Shown here: positions 26,069 to 35,416 of the stretch, one piece after another | How the letters are laid out: every line of letters begins with the position of its first letter | Numbering within the stretch: position 1 is the first letter of the stretch | Origin: Robiginitomaculum sp. | GTDB lineage: Bacteria > Pseudomonadota > Alphaproteobacteria > Caulobacterales > Maricaulaceae | Reading direction: 5' to 3' | NCBI GenBank assembly: GCA_021776595.1 | Contig: JAJFFP010000070.1 | Location: forward strand, 1-64,000 | Length of the DNA: 64,000 nt | The notes under the pieces: model-generated | The model's database searches: none | What the model was told of the DNA's origin: nothing | What the model saw: the letters and a program-made list of their open reading frames with translations, nothing else | Translations under genes and position numbers: made by a program

Positions 26069-27445
26069 ATGTCCCCCAGCCCTCCCCTTGCGCGTAAATG
26101 GTCCTCACAACGGGCCTTTGTATTGGCCGCCATTGGCGTTGCCGTGGGGCTGGGCAATATATGGCGCTTTCCCTTCATTACTGGCGAAAATGGCGGCAGC
26201 GCTTTTGTGCTGGTCTATTTCGGCTTTGTCGTCATCATTGGGCTGCCCCTGATTATGGCCGAACTGGCCATTGGCCGCGCCGGGGGTGCCAGCGCCATTA
26301 CCAGCATGCAAAAGCTGGTGCACGCGGGCGGCTTTTCACCTTTTTGGCTTATCATTGGCTGGGCCGCGATTGTGATTCCGCTGATTGCACTGACCTATTA
26401 CAGCGTGGTGTCGGGCTGGGCGCTTGGCTATATTTTCAAAGCCGCATCGGGTGCCTTTTCGGGCATAGACGTGCAAGGTTCAACAGCATTGTTTGGCGCG
26501 CTGCAAAGCTCTTTTTGGCAATTGGCGCTCTGGCACAGCCTCAACATAGCGTTGATTGTTTTTATTATCGCTCGCGGCTTGCATAATGGCCTTGAACTAG
26601 CAGTGAAAATCATGATGCCGCTCTTGTTTATAGCGCTGCTGGCCTTGTGTGCTTATGCACTGATCACAGGGGACGCGCGCGCGGCCATCCGGTTTTTATT
26701 CACGCCTGACTTTTCCAGGCTGAGCTTCCAGGGCGTCATGCTGGCCCTGGGTCAGGCTTTTTTCTCACTGGCCATTGGCGTGGGGGCGCTGATCACTTAT
26801 GGCGCTTATATGAGCAAAGACGTGCATATCCCGGCGGCGGCCCGCACCATCGTTATCGCCGATACCGGGGTCGCCATCCTGGCTGGCCTGACCATCTTTC
26901 CGCTGGTGTTTGCTTATGGACTGGAAATTGGCGAAGGGCCGGGGCTTATTTTTATCAGCCTGCCCATCGCCTTTGGCCAGATGCCTGGCGGGGCCATATT
27001 TGCCACGGCCTTTTTCGCTTTATTGTTTGGTGCCGCTTTTACCTCTTCTATCGCCATGCTGGAACCGGTCGTGGCCTGGCTGGAGGACCGGGGGCATTCA
27101 CGGCCCAAAATGACGGTGCTGGTGGGCGCGGCCGCCTGGGCCGTTGGTCTTCTCATGGTGGCCAGTTTTAATAGCCTTAAAGACTTTCATCCTTTGGCGT
27201 TTTTCAAACCCTTTGCGGATTTCAACCTGTTCCGGGTGGCCGATTATCTGGTCACCAATATCATGCTGCCCTTTAATGCGCTGCTGATTGCGCTCTTTGC
27301 CAGTTGGGTAATGTCAAAAAAAACCATCGCCGAACAATTGGGTTTCAAACACCCGCGCGGGTTTTCGTTATGGCAATTTTCCGTGCGCTATCTGGTGCCG
27401 CTGGCCATCGGGTTTATTGTCTATACGCTGGTGTTTGGAGGATGA
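26069..27445 (+). CDS. Sodium:neurotransmitter symporter (NSS) family transporter 1
   Basis: 458 residues from the ATG at 26069 (AAGGA eight bases before); a GTG at 26045 is less likely. About twelve membrane helices. The NSS signature in helix 1, AAIGVAVGLGNIWRFPFITG then ENGGSAFVLVY, contains the unwound sodium/substrate-binding segment. Bacterial NSS proteins carry amino acids with sodium; TnaT, a tryptophan transporter, is in this family. With kynU and an arylformamidase-like gene beside it, an aromatic amino acid is a plausible substrate. The 3' end overlaps the convergent hydrolase gene by 78 bases. Confidence 0.92.
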   Translation: MSPSPPLARKWSSQRAFVLAAIGVAVGLGNIWRFPFITGENGGSAFVLVYFGFVVIIGLPLIMAELAIGRAGGASAITSMQKLVHAGGFSPFWLIIGWAAIVIPLIALTYYSVVSGWALGYIFKAASGAFSGIDVQGSTALFGALQSSFWQLALWHSLNIALIVFIIARGLHNGLELAVKIMMPLLFIALLALCAYALITGDARAAIRFLFTPDFSRLSFQGVMLALGQAFFSLAIGVGALITYGAYMSKDVHIPAAARTIVIADTGVAILAGLTIFPLVFAYGLEIGEGPGLIFISLPIAFGQMPGGAIFATAFFALLFGAAFTSSIAMLEPVVAWLEDRGHSRPKMTVLVGAAAWAVGLLMVASFNSLKDFHPLAFFKPFADFNLFRVADYLVTNIMLPFNALLIALFASWVMSKKTIAEQLGFKHPRGFSLWQFSVRYLVPLAIGFIVYTLVFGG

Positions 27446-28300
27446 GGCTTCATGTTGCCCCCCCCTCACCGCCGCAAACAACGCACTCTTTGCATTGCCC
27501 AGTTCCAGAACCACATCAAAATGATTAAAGCCGGGCATGGGAATATTGATGCTATCAAAACCCGCTTTGGCCAAAGCCATTTGATAATCGCTGGTTTGCT
27601 TATGAAAAGCGGCCGTTTCATTTTCGCCAACGCTAAACATCAGGGGGCAGGTCTGGTCCGGTAAATGAAGAAGCGGACTGGCGGCCACTGCCGTTATTTT
27701 GTCCATACCCAGAGCATCATTGATATAGGTATCGACCAGCGGACGCAGATCATAAACGCCGCTGATGAGCAGCGCCGCCAAAAAAGGACACGCGGTAAAA
27801 CCCTCTTTTTCCCAATCCAGACCCAGCGCCATGGCCAACAAATGTGCCCCGGCGGAATGGCCGGACACAGTGATTTTACGCGCATCGCCATCATAAAAAT
27901 CGATATGGCGTAATATCCATAACAACCCGGCTTTAACCTCGGCCGTGATTTGCAATATGTTTGCCTCTGGCGCCAGCGTATAATCCAGCGCCACGAATAT
28001 GGAATTGTGATCCAGAAAGTTGCCGGCGGCAAAAGCGCTTTCGCGTTTGGAAAGCTCCTGCCAATACCCGCCATGAATAAAAACATACACCGGAAATGGA
28101 CCCGCACCATCAGGCACAAAAATGTCCATATTATTGCGCGCCCCCGCACCATAAGAGACATTTTCATGCAGGCCGCCTGCATGGATTTTGCGCATTTGCG
28201 CGCTTTGTTTCACATATTGCCCGACATAGGCACCTATATCATCAACACAGGTGCTGGGCGAATAGTCGCGCTCCAACGCTGTCATCTGCGCTTCAGTCAT
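27368..28300 (-). CDS. Alpha/beta hydrolase, arylformamidase-like (HGGYW type)
   Basis: 310 residues. The oxyanion motif is VFIHGGYWQEL (about 73-83), the nucleophile Ser lies in SGHSAGAHLLA, and the C-terminal His is in MPGFNHFDVV. The HGGxW plus GHSAGAH combination is that of the animal/fungal-type kynurenine formamidase, which makes kynurenine from N-formylkynurenine. Several other esterases share it. The ATG overlaps the stop of the upstream MBL gene (8 bases). The last 25 or so residues (after AAVRGG) look unstructured and are encoded antisense to the end of the symporter, suggesting a lost original stop codon. Confidence 0.78.
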   Translation of the reverse strand: MTEAQMTALERDYSPSTCVDDIGAYVGQYVKQSAQMRKIHAGGLHENVSYGAGARNNMDIFVPDGAGPFPVYVFIHGGYWQELSKRESAFAAGNFLDHNSIFVALDYTLAPEANILQITAEVKAGLLWILRHIDFYDGDARKITVSGHSAGAHLLAMALGLDWEKEGFTACPFLAALLISGVYDLRPLVDTYINDALGMDKITAVAASPLLHLPDQTCPLMFSVGENETAAFHKQTSDYQMALAKAGFDSINIPMPGFNHFDVVLELGNAKSALFAAVRGGQHEASSSKHQRIDNKPDGQRHQIAHGKLP

Positions 28301-29249
28301 GGCTGGCTGGTCTTAACCCATGCTTGCGCAGATCGGCATAAACCATATCCAGCAACCAATCCGCCGTAATCAGATTATCCCCCCATTCAGCATCAAGGTC
28401 GGCAAGCGGTTTGGCCGCTTTCAGGTTTTGCAGATCAACGCCCCTGGCAATGGCCAACGCCACCCGTGTGCGCACGATTTTGAGCATATCCTGATAGGCG
28501 CGCACCTCTTCGCGGTTGGAGATCGGGCCGTGCCCCGGAATGATTTTGGTATGCGCATCGGCCAGTTCATAAAGATCATCATAAAAAGCGATCATATTGT
28601 CGATCGAGCCGCCAAAGGGCACATCGATAAAAGGGTAAAAGCCATTAAAATACATGTCGCCAGTTTGGATTACATTGGCGTTTTTGAAGATCACCAGCGT
28701 ATCGCCAGAGGTATGCACATTAGGCACATAATGCAGCTCTATGATCTCATCACCAAAATGAAAGGTCATGGCACGATCATAGGTGATCGTGGGTAAATTC
28801 TTTGCCGAAGGACCAATTTCGCTTTGCATTTCCGGGGTTTTTTGCGCCAGCGCCATAATGCGCCGGGTTTCTTTCTGTGCGACAATCACCGCCCCGGCAT
28901 TGGCAAAGTTTTCATTGCCGCCACGGTGATCCCGGTGCCAATGGGTATTGACCACATAGCGCACGGGCTGGTCGCTGCGCTTGCCCAGCGCCGTCATAAT
29001 TTTTTGCGACAGAGGCGCATATTCATCATCAATCAGAAAAATACCGTCCGGCCCCACATACGCCCCGATATTACTGCCAAAACCCTGTAGCATATACACA
29101 TCATGCCCCAGTTCTTCGGTGGTGATGTTTACGGTTTTCCAGTCAGGTAATTCGATCTGTGCCCACACCGGAAACGCCATCAATAATGCCGGCAGCATTG
29201 CCAGTCGCCCAAATTTTCGCAAAACTGTTTTCATCTTTTCATTCACCAT
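28293..29249 (-). CDS. MBL-fold metallo-hydrolase, exported
   Basis: 318 residues from the ATG at 29249; the longer frame to 29453 would run into the divergent gene. A signal peptide is visible (KFGRLAMLPALLMAFPVWAQ). The metal site is NTHWHRDHRGG (HxHxDH), with further ligands in NVHTSGDTLVIF, IQTGDMYFNG and IPGHGP. This is a metallo-beta-lactamase fold enzyme probably acting in the periplasm; the substrate cannot be read. It is in one operon with the arylformamidase-like gene, upstream and overlapping. Confidence 0.85.
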   Translation of the reverse strand: MVNEKMKTVLRKFGRLAMLPALLMAFPVWAQIELPDWKTVNITTEELGHDVYMLQGFGSNIGAYVGPDGIFLIDDEYAPLSQKIMTALGKRSDQPVRYVVNTHWHRDHRGGNENFANAGAVIVAQKETRRIMALAQKTPEMQSEIGPSAKNLPTITYDRAMTFHFGDEIIELHYVPNVHTSGDTLVIFKNANVIQTGDMYFNGFYPFIDVPFGGSIDNMIAFYDDLYELADAHTKIIPGHGPISNREEVRAYQDMLKIVRTRVALAIARGVDLQNLKAAKPLADLDAEWGDNLITADWLLDMVYADLRKHGLRPASHD

Positions 29250-29312
29250 CACAATGTCCCAGCCTTGATTTTTTCTATAGCATAAATGATTGTTAAGGGC
29301 TAAAGTAATTTT

Positions 29313-30392
29313 ATGACTGAGCAAAACACAAATAAAGCCGAGCCGGAAATTGCTGCTTACAAACCTTGCCTCGTGCCATTGAAGCAAGGCAAGCGTTATT
29401 TCTGGTGCTCGTGCGGACGCAGTAAAAACCAGCCATTTTGCGATGGCTCTCATGCGGGCACAGACTTCAAACCCTTAATGTTCGTTGCCAATAAAACTGA
29501 AGAGGTCCTGCTTTGCGCCTGCAAGCGCACCCGCTCTGCGCCCTATTGCGATGGCGCGCACAACAACCTTCAGGATACCTATGAAGAAGCCAGCGCCGAT
29601 GAAATCGCCGCCATGAGCCATGCAAAGCTGGTTAAACGCGATCCTGCAAACGGCGGCAAGGCGGTGCTGGACGGTGGTGCCTATGTTCTCACCCCGGACC
29701 CGGCCAATGACACAAGCCGGGGCACGTTGGCCATACAAAAACTGATAGATAAAAAGGATGGTGCCAGACACCTTAGCCTGTTGCGCATGATGGCTGATAA
29801 AGGCACATCGCCCTGGTGCCGTTATGATGAAAGCGATACGGTTTTGTTCGTAGTTTCTGGAAACGGCACGATCAGCATTGAAGGCAAGGATTTTACCATC
29901 GGGCCGGAAACCGGTATTTATGTGCAACGCGGTGAAGCCTTTCGCTTTTGCGCCGATACGCCACTGTCCCTGATGGCCACCATCTGCCCGCAAAGCGATC
30001 AGGCACAATGGCCCGATGCACCGGATGGTAAGTTTGACATGAATTTTCCCGAACGCCGGGTTGGTGTTGATCATGATAAAGCCAGTGTCATGGCCGACCG
30101 GTTTTTTCAAATCCTGGTGGATGATCAGGTTGGCTCAAAAGAAATCACCCAGTTTATTGGTGAGGTTCCGCTTTCCCGTGCGGCTTTTCATCGACATTTA
30201 TATGAGGAAGCCATTGTTATTTTATCTGGTGAAGGCATGATGTGGACTGAAAACTGCAAAGCCCCGGTTAAACCCGGCGACATCATTTTTCTGGCCAAAC
30301 GTCAGGGCCATTCACTGGAATGCACCGACCCCGGAGGCCTGCGCCTGATGGGGGCTTTTTATCCCGCTGGCAGCCCTGCCATCAACTATTAA
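29313..30392 (+). CDS. Double CDGSH iron-sulfur and bicupin fusion protein
   Basis: 359 residues. Two consecutive CDGSH motifs lie at the N-terminus: CSCGRSKNQPFCDGSH (32-47) and CACKRTRSAPYCDGAH (68-83). Each should hold a 2Fe-2S cluster with three Cys and one His. Two cupin domains follow: about 140-235, whose motif YDESDTVLFVVSGNG lacks the metal histidines, and about 260-355, with FHRHLYEEAIVILSGEG and a later GHSLEC that keep a His/Glu metal set. I know no named enzyme with this order; an electron-supplied dioxygenase or sensor is possible. Divergent from the MBL/formamidase pair and 22 bases before the second symporter gene, likely in one operon with it. Confidence 0.82.
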   Translation: MTEQNTNKAEPEIAAYKPCLVPLKQGKRYFWCSCGRSKNQPFCDGSHAGTDFKPLMFVANKTEEVLLCACKRTRSAPYCDGAHNNLQDTYEEASADEIAAMSHAKLVKRDPANGGKAVLDGGAYVLTPDPANDTSRGTLAIQKLIDKKDGARHLSLLRMMADKGTSPWCRYDESDTVLFVVSGNGTISIEGKDFTIGPETGIYVQRGEAFRFCADTPLSLMATICPQSDQAQWPDAPDGKFDMNFPERRVGVDHDKASVMADRFFQILVDDQVGSKEITQFIGEVPLSRAAFHRHLYEEAIVILSGEGMMWTENCKAPVKPGDIIFLAKRQGHSLECTDPGGLRLMGAFYPAGSPAINY

Positions 30393-30414
30393 ACCAAAAG
30401 TCAGGACAGACATT

Positions 30415-31767
30415 ATGGCCGCAGAACCAAAGCACTGGTCCTCAAGTCTTGGCTTTATTCTGGCCACCACCGGCGCAGCGGTCGGCCTTGGCAATTTATG
30501 GCGATTTTCATTTCTGGCCGGGGAAAATGGCGGCGGCGCTTTTGTGCTGATCTATATTGCCTGTGTGTTATTGATCGGCATGCCGATCATGCTGGCCGAA
30601 TTAATCCTTGGGCGCATCGGCGGCGGCAGTGCGGTGCACAGCATTAATGCGCTGATTAAACAAACCGGGGCCAACCCGGCATGGAAGCTGATCGGTGCAT
30701 TAAGCGTCTTTATCCCCTTTGTCGGCATTGCTTATTACAGCGTGGTTGGCGGCTGGACTGTGGATTATGCGGCGCAAGGACTGGCCGGTCAGGTCGCCAG
30801 CGCCAGTGGCAATCTGGCGGATAAGAATTTCAATGCCATGCTGGCCAACCCCTTACGCATGTTGCTGGCCCACAGCGTGTTTATGATTGGTGTCATGATG
30901 GTGCTGATTCGCGGCGTGCAAGGAGGCATTGAGGCCCTGTCTCGCCTGCTCATGCCCGCCTTGTTCATCATGCTGGCCGGGTTGATGACTTACGCTTTGC
31001 TGGTCGGGGATGCGGCAAAAGCGCTTGATTTTCTGTTTCTGCCTGACTGGTCGGCGGTCACGGGTAAAACCGTGGTATTGGCCGCAGGACAGGCATTTTT
31101 CTCGCTGGCCATCGGGGTTGGTATCATGATTACCTATGGGGCTTATGTTCCCAACTCCATATCTTTGGGACGTTCGGTCGCCATTATTGCGCTGGTTGAT
31201 ACCGCCGTAGCGATTATGGCCGGACTGGCCATTTTTCCCTTGGTGTTTTCGCAAGGCCTTGATCCGGCAGGTGGACCCGGCCTGATTTTTGTGACCCTGC
31301 CCACCGCCTTTGGCCAGATGAGCGGCGGTATGGTGGTCGGCGCGGTGTTTTTCATCCTGCTCTTTTTTGCTGCCTTTACCACCGGCATTGGCACCCTGGA
31401 ACCGGTGGTGGCATGGATGGAGGAACGGCGCGGCATGTCGCGCACACGCGGCACGCTAATCGCCGGTTCTGCGGCCTGGGCCATTGGCATTGCGGCACTG
31501 TTATCCTTTAATGTCTGGGCAAAGTTTTTCCCGTTAAATGCCATACCGGGCTTTGTCGGCAAGGGCGTCTTTGATGTGATGGATTTTGCCATTGCCAGCA
31601 TATTGTTGCCATTTAATGGCTTGTTGATTGCACTCTTTACTGGCTGGGTCGCCGCGCAACTGGCACACGGAAAACTTGGCCTTACCCCGGCGCTGGAGCG
31701 CGCCTGGATCTGGGTTTTGCGCCTGCTGATCCCGTTTGCGATTTTGTTGATTGCCCTTTGGAAATGA
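30415..31767 (+). CDS. Sodium:neurotransmitter symporter (NSS) family transporter 2
   Basis: 450 residues, about twelve helices. Helix 1 carries ATTGAAVGLGNLWRFSFLAG then ENGGGAFVLIY, the NSS sodium-binding signature. It resembles transporter 1 at 26069 along its length but is clearly diverged, so it is an older paralogue rather than a recent copy. An amino acid or related substrate is expected. It is followed with ATGA overlap by a class-V PLP enzyme, which may act on what it imports. Confidence 0.92.
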   Translation: MAAEPKHWSSSLGFILATTGAAVGLGNLWRFSFLAGENGGGAFVLIYIACVLLIGMPIMLAELILGRIGGGSAVHSINALIKQTGANPAWKLIGALSVFIPFVGIAYYSVVGGWTVDYAAQGLAGQVASASGNLADKNFNAMLANPLRMLLAHSVFMIGVMMVLIRGVQGGIEALSRLLMPALFIMLAGLMTYALLVGDAAKALDFLFLPDWSAVTGKTVVLAAGQAFFSLAIGVGIMITYGAYVPNSISLGRSVAIIALVDTAVAIMAGLAIFPLVFSQGLDPAGGPGLIFVTLPTAFGQMSGGMVVGAVFFILLFFAAFTTGIGTLEPVVAWMEERRGMSRTRGTLIAGSAAWAIGIAALLSFNVWAKFFPLNAIPGFVGKGVFDVMDFAIASILLPFNGLLIALFTGWVAAQLAHGKLGLTPALERAWIWVLRLLIPFAILLIALWK

Positions 31768-32909
31768 ATGACACGATTATGGAAAAATACCGGCGGGAAT
31801 TCCCGATCTTCAAACACGCCCACTACATCAATTCCTGCTCTTACGGTGCCTTGTCGCATCAGGTGGAAGCGGCCTATGGAGACTATCTTAATTGCCGCCG
31901 CACCAAGGGCGCGGACTGGCTGTATTGGTGCGAAATCCATGAGGATGTCCGGGCGCGCTTTGCCGCGCTGGTGAACGCTGCGCCTGATGAGATTGCGGTT
32001 ACCACTTCGGCCTCCGCATCGTTAAGCAGCCTGATCAGCGCGCTTGATTTTTCCGGGCCGCGCCACCGCGTTGTCACCACCGATCATGCCTTTCCCACCG
32101 AGGCACAAAACTGGCACGCGCAGGCCACGCGCGGGGCGGAAATTGTGCATGTGCGTGAACGTGATGGCCAACTTGACCTTGAACATATGGCCGAGCTGGT
32201 AGACGAAAAAACACTGATCGTTGCCGTGCCTTTGGTCTGTTATCGCCACGGGGTGCTGAACGACATTGCCGCGATTAGCAAAATAGCCCGCAAAGCCGGG
32301 GCAATGATTCTGGTAGATGGCTATCAGGGTCTGGGGGCTGTGCCTTTTGATGTGCGTGCGCTAGATGTGGATTTTCTCATTGGCGGGGCGTTAAAATACT
32401 TGCTCTCCAGCGCCGGTGTTGGCTTTCTTTATGTGCGTGAAAATCTGGTCGCCGGTCTTTACCCCCTACAAACCGGCTGGTTTGCGCAGGCCGATATTCA
32501 CGCCATGAAAATTCATGGCAATGAACCCGCCCCTAACGCCCGCCGGTTTGAACAAGGCACCCCATCCGTGCCATCACTTTATGCCGCCAGAGCCGGTCTT
32601 GATTATATGCTGAACGTAGGGGTTGCCGCCACGCGGAAACATGTGCAAGGCCTGAACCGGGCCTTGAAAGACGGGGTGCGCGCCCTTGGTGGCACGTTAA
32701 CAGTGGCCCTTGATGACGTGGCCCAGGGGCCGATGGTTGCCATACGCAGCACAGATGATCACGCCCTCGTCGCCGCCCTTGAAGCCGACAATATTGTTAC
32801 CTCATGCCGGGATGGGAACTTACGTGTCTCTGCACATTTTTATAATGATATGAGCGACATTAATGCGGTGCTGGCAGCGCTTGAAAAAAACAAGGCCTTA
32901 TTGGCCTGA
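31764..32909 (+). CDS. Class-V aminotransferase-fold PLP enzyme
   Basis: 381 residues from the ATG at 31764 overlapping the symporter stop (ATGA). The fold is that of cysteine desulfurase/isopenicillin-N-epimerase/kynureninase relatives. Seen: INSCSYGALSHQVEAA at the N-terminus, TTSASASLSSLI (phosphate loop), VDGYQGLGAVPFDV (the Asp that pairs with PLP) and the lysine loop LIGGALKYLLSSAGVGFLYV, where Lys should bind PLP. The reaction cannot be fixed: transamination, elimination or C-S/C-C cleavage are all known in this class. Its position suggests it uses an imported amino acid. Confidence 0.83.
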   Translation: MNDTIMEKYRREFPIFKHAHYINSCSYGALSHQVEAAYGDYLNCRRTKGADWLYWCEIHEDVRARFAALVNAAPDEIAVTTSASASLSSLISALDFSGPRHRVVTTDHAFPTEAQNWHAQATRGAEIVHVRERDGQLDLEHMAELVDEKTLIVAVPLVCYRHGVLNDIAAISKIARKAGAMILVDGYQGLGAVPFDVRALDVDFLIGGALKYLLSSAGVGFLYVRENLVAGLYPLQTGWFAQADIHAMKIHGNEPAPNARRFEQGTPSVPSLYAARAGLDYMLNVGVAATRKHVQGLNRALKDGVRALGGTLTVALDDVAQGPMVAIRSTDDHALVAALEADNIVTSCRDGNLRVSAHFYNDMSDINAVLAALEKNKALLA

Positions 32910-32962
32910 CGAGCGCATTGGCGGCACCGCGTTGCTACACAGGGTTCCAATTGCCAGCCAGC

Positions 32963-32989
32963 CTGGATTCCGGCCTGCGCCGGAATGAC
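32963..32989. repeat. Single REP-like unit (copy 4)
   Basis: CTGGATTCCGGC...GCCGGAATGAC forms one hairpin with a short loop. It is the right-hand unit of the paired elements without its partner. It lies between two convergent genes and may serve as their terminator. Confidence 0.75.
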
Positions 32990-32997
32990 CGTGTAAT

Positions 32998-35343
32998 TTA
33001 TTTCACCGCGCGCTGGTAATGACGGCGATTGGGTCTGGCTTTCATGGCCAGATCCAGTGCTTTTTCATTGGTCTTTTCCGCTTCGCGATAAAGCTGGTAT
33101 TCGCCGGTTTCATATTGTGGTGGCCAGCCTTGATCGCGCACCCCGTAATGCCCCGCCGCCTCGCGGGTAATATTGGGGTTATTCAGGTGCGGCCGCCCCA
33201 GTGCACATAAATCTGCGCGATGATCGGCAATGATGGTGTTGATCTGCTCCGGCAGGGTAATATCGCCCACGGCGATGGTAGGAATATCTACCTCTTGGCG
33301 GATAAATTCTGCGAACGGGGTTTGCCACATGCGCCCGTAAACCGGTTTTTGCCAGGGCACGGTCTGCCCTGATGAAGCATGAATAATATCCACGCCTGCA
33401 TCCTTAAAGGCTTTGGCAATGGCCGCAAGGTCATCAAGACTCAGGCCACCCTCTGCCCAGTCAGTTGAAGAAAGGCGCACCGACATGGGTTTGTCTTTTG
33501 ACCAGACGGCGCGCATGGCTGCAAAAATTTCCAGCGGGAATTTAAGCCGGTTTTGCACCGTGCCGCCATATTCATCATCGCGGATATTGGTCAGCGGCGA
33601 GAGAAAACTCGCCAGCAGATAACCATGGGCGCAATGTAGCTCAAGCATATCAAATCCGGCGCGCTTGGCGCGTTTGGTTGCGCCGACAAATTCAGCAATT
33701 ATGCGATCCATACCTGCCCGGTCCAGCTCTTCCGGCACCGCAGATTGACCCTCGACATAAGGGATGGGAGAGGCCGAAACAATTGGCCAGTTATCCGCAT
33801 CCTTTGGTTCATCCATACCTTCCCAGCCGCGCTTGGTAGAGCCTTTGCGCCCCGCATGGCCAAGCTGAATAGCGATTTTTGCGCCAGAATTTTCATGAAT
33901 GAAGCCAGTGATGCGCGCCCATGCCGCCTCCTGATCATCATTCCATAAACCGGTGCAGCCATCGGTAATGCGGGCGTCCGCCGACGGGCAGGTCATTTCC
34001 ACAAAAACCAGGCCGGACCCGCCAATGGCGCGGGTTGTATAGTGGGTAAAATGCCAGTCGGTCGGACAGCCATCCACAGCGCTATATTGCGCCATGGGTG
34101 CCACTGCCACCCGGTTGGGAAAGGTCAGGCCACGTATGGAAAAAGACGTAAACATCGGCGTTGGCCGTTTTGCCGAAACATCAAGACCGGTTTCGCTTTG
34201 ATAGCCACGATAAAACTCATCTTCGGCGGCGCGCAGAAAACCCGCATCGCGCAGTTTCAGATTATCCCAGGTGATCGACTTGGCCCGGCTCATAATGGAA
34301 AAGGCGAAGGCATAGCGCGGCTTGTCCCAATGCTGTGGCATATTCTCAAACCAGCGCAAGGAAACGGCGGCATTGTGCTGGGTAATCTCCACCGGTGTGC
34401 GGCGGTTTTTTTCGTATTGTGCAAAGGCCTCCGGCACGTGTTCAGGGTTATCCAGCACCGCCTGGGAAAGCCCAATGGCACATTCCATGGCCAGTTTGGT
34501 TCCCGACCCGATAGACCAGTGCGCCGTGGCCTTGTTATCACCCAGCAATACGATATTACCCGCATTCCAGCGATCGCAGGTAATTACCGGGAAATTGCGC
34601 CACAAGGAACGGTTGGTAATAAACCCGTGGCCATCCAGTTCCTCGGCGAATACACCTTCAAGATACCGGGCACATTCATCTTCATCCATGTCGTCAAAGC
34701 CGCTCGCCTGCCAGCAATCATCGGTGGTTTCCACCACCCAGGTCGAGTGCCCCTCCTCATACTGATAGGTATGGGCGCAAAAATGCCCGTGTTTGGTTTT
34801 CTTGAAAAAAAATGTAAACGCATCCAGAGGCCGCGACGAACCAAGCCAGACAAAATGGTTCGGACGCAATTGGGTTTTCATCCCAAATTCGTCCCGGTGT
34901 TTATCGCGAATGGCGCTGTTGATCCCGTCCGCCGCCACAATGATGTCAGAATCGGCAAAGCGGGTGGATACATCGTCCGGGTCAATGCGGGTGGCATAAT
35001 GAATGGGCACCCCAACGGCGGCGCAACGGTTTTGTAAAACCTGCAACAGGGTCAGGCGCGAACACCCGGCAAAGCCATTGCCGCCAACAATGGTGCGTTC
35101 GCCCTTGTGCTGGATCACAATATCGCTCCAGTGGGCAAAACTGTCGCGGATCATCTCATAAGACGCCGGGTCGGCGCTCAGGAATTCGTCCAGCGTTTCA
35201 TCCGAGAAAACCACACCAAAGCCAAACGTATCATCGGCGCGATTTTGCTCGAAAACCTCAATTTCAAAATCAGGCCGCGCCTTTTTGGTCAAAAGCGCAA
35301 AATACAAACCGCCTGGCCCGCCACCAATCACTGTGATTTTCAT
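32998..35343 (-). CDS. 2-aminobenzoyl-CoA / salicylyl-CoA monooxygenase fused to old-yellow-enzyme-type reductase
   Basis: 781 residues from the ATG at 35343 (GGGAG seven bases upstream); an ATG at 35364 is possible. The N-terminal half is a flavin monooxygenase (VIGGGPGGLYFALLTKKA; LLGDNKATAHWSIGSGTKLA near 290). The C-terminal half from about 400 is an old-yellow-enzyme barrel (FTSFSIRGLTFPNRVAVAPM; LELHCAHGYLLASFLSPLTN). This fusion is known for 2-aminobenzoyl-CoA monooxygenase/reductase of Azoarcus evansii, and similar proteins are annotated salicylyl-CoA 5-hydroxylase. With kynU in the cluster, anthraniloyl-CoA is the better guess. It is divergent from a MarR regulator. Confidence 0.88.
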   Translation of the reverse strand: MKITVIGGGPGGLYFALLTKKARPDFEIEVFEQNRADDTFGFGVVFSDETLDEFLSADPASYEMIRDSFAHWSDIVIQHKGERTIVGGNGFAGCSRLTLLQVLQNRCAAVGVPIHYATRIDPDDVSTRFADSDIIVAADGINSAIRDKHRDEFGMKTQLRPNHFVWLGSSRPLDAFTFFFKKTKHGHFCAHTYQYEEGHSTWVVETTDDCWQASGFDDMDEDECARYLEGVFAEELDGHGFITNRSLWRNFPVITCDRWNAGNIVLLGDNKATAHWSIGSGTKLAMECAIGLSQAVLDNPEHVPEAFAQYEKNRRTPVEITQHNAAVSLRWFENMPQHWDKPRYAFAFSIMSRAKSITWDNLKLRDAGFLRAAEDEFYRGYQSETGLDVSAKRPTPMFTSFSIRGLTFPNRVAVAPMAQYSAVDGCPTDWHFTHYTTRAIGGSGLVFVEMTCPSADARITDGCTGLWNDDQEAAWARITGFIHENSGAKIAIQLGHAGRKGSTKRGWEGMDEPKDADNWPIVSASPIPYVEGQSAVPEELDRAGMDRIIAEFVGATKRAKRAGFDMLELHCAHGYLLASFLSPLTNIRDDEYGGTVQNRLKFPLEIFAAMRAVWSKDKPMSVRLSSTDWAEGGLSLDDLAAIAKAFKDAGVDIIHASSGQTVPWQKPVYGRMWQTPFAEFIRQEVDIPTIAVGDITLPEQINTIIADHRADLCALGRPHLNNPNITREAAGHYGVRDQGWPPQYETGEYQLYREAEKTNEKALDLAMKARPNRRHYQRAVK

Positions 35344-35384
35344 GTTATTCTCCCGATCTTGCATTTATTTTAGCTTTAAGATAC

Positions 35385-35394
35385 TTACATGTAA
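35385..35394. promoter_or_regulatory. Candidate MarR operator in the divergent promoter
   Basis: TTACATGTAA is a perfect 10-base palindrome, 41 bases from the monooxygenase start and 22 bases from the MarR start. MarR proteins of aromatic-CoA pathways commonly bind such palindromes in divergent promoters and release in the presence of the aryl-CoA thioester. Confidence 0.6.
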
Positions 35395-35416
35395 ACTAAT
35401 AATTCGGACCAATACC

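Noticed and set aside
34042-35037. 331-codon plus-strand ORF
   Set aside because: Lies wholly antisense to the monooxygenase/reductase gene, which has clear domains; basic, low-information protein typical of a mirror frame.
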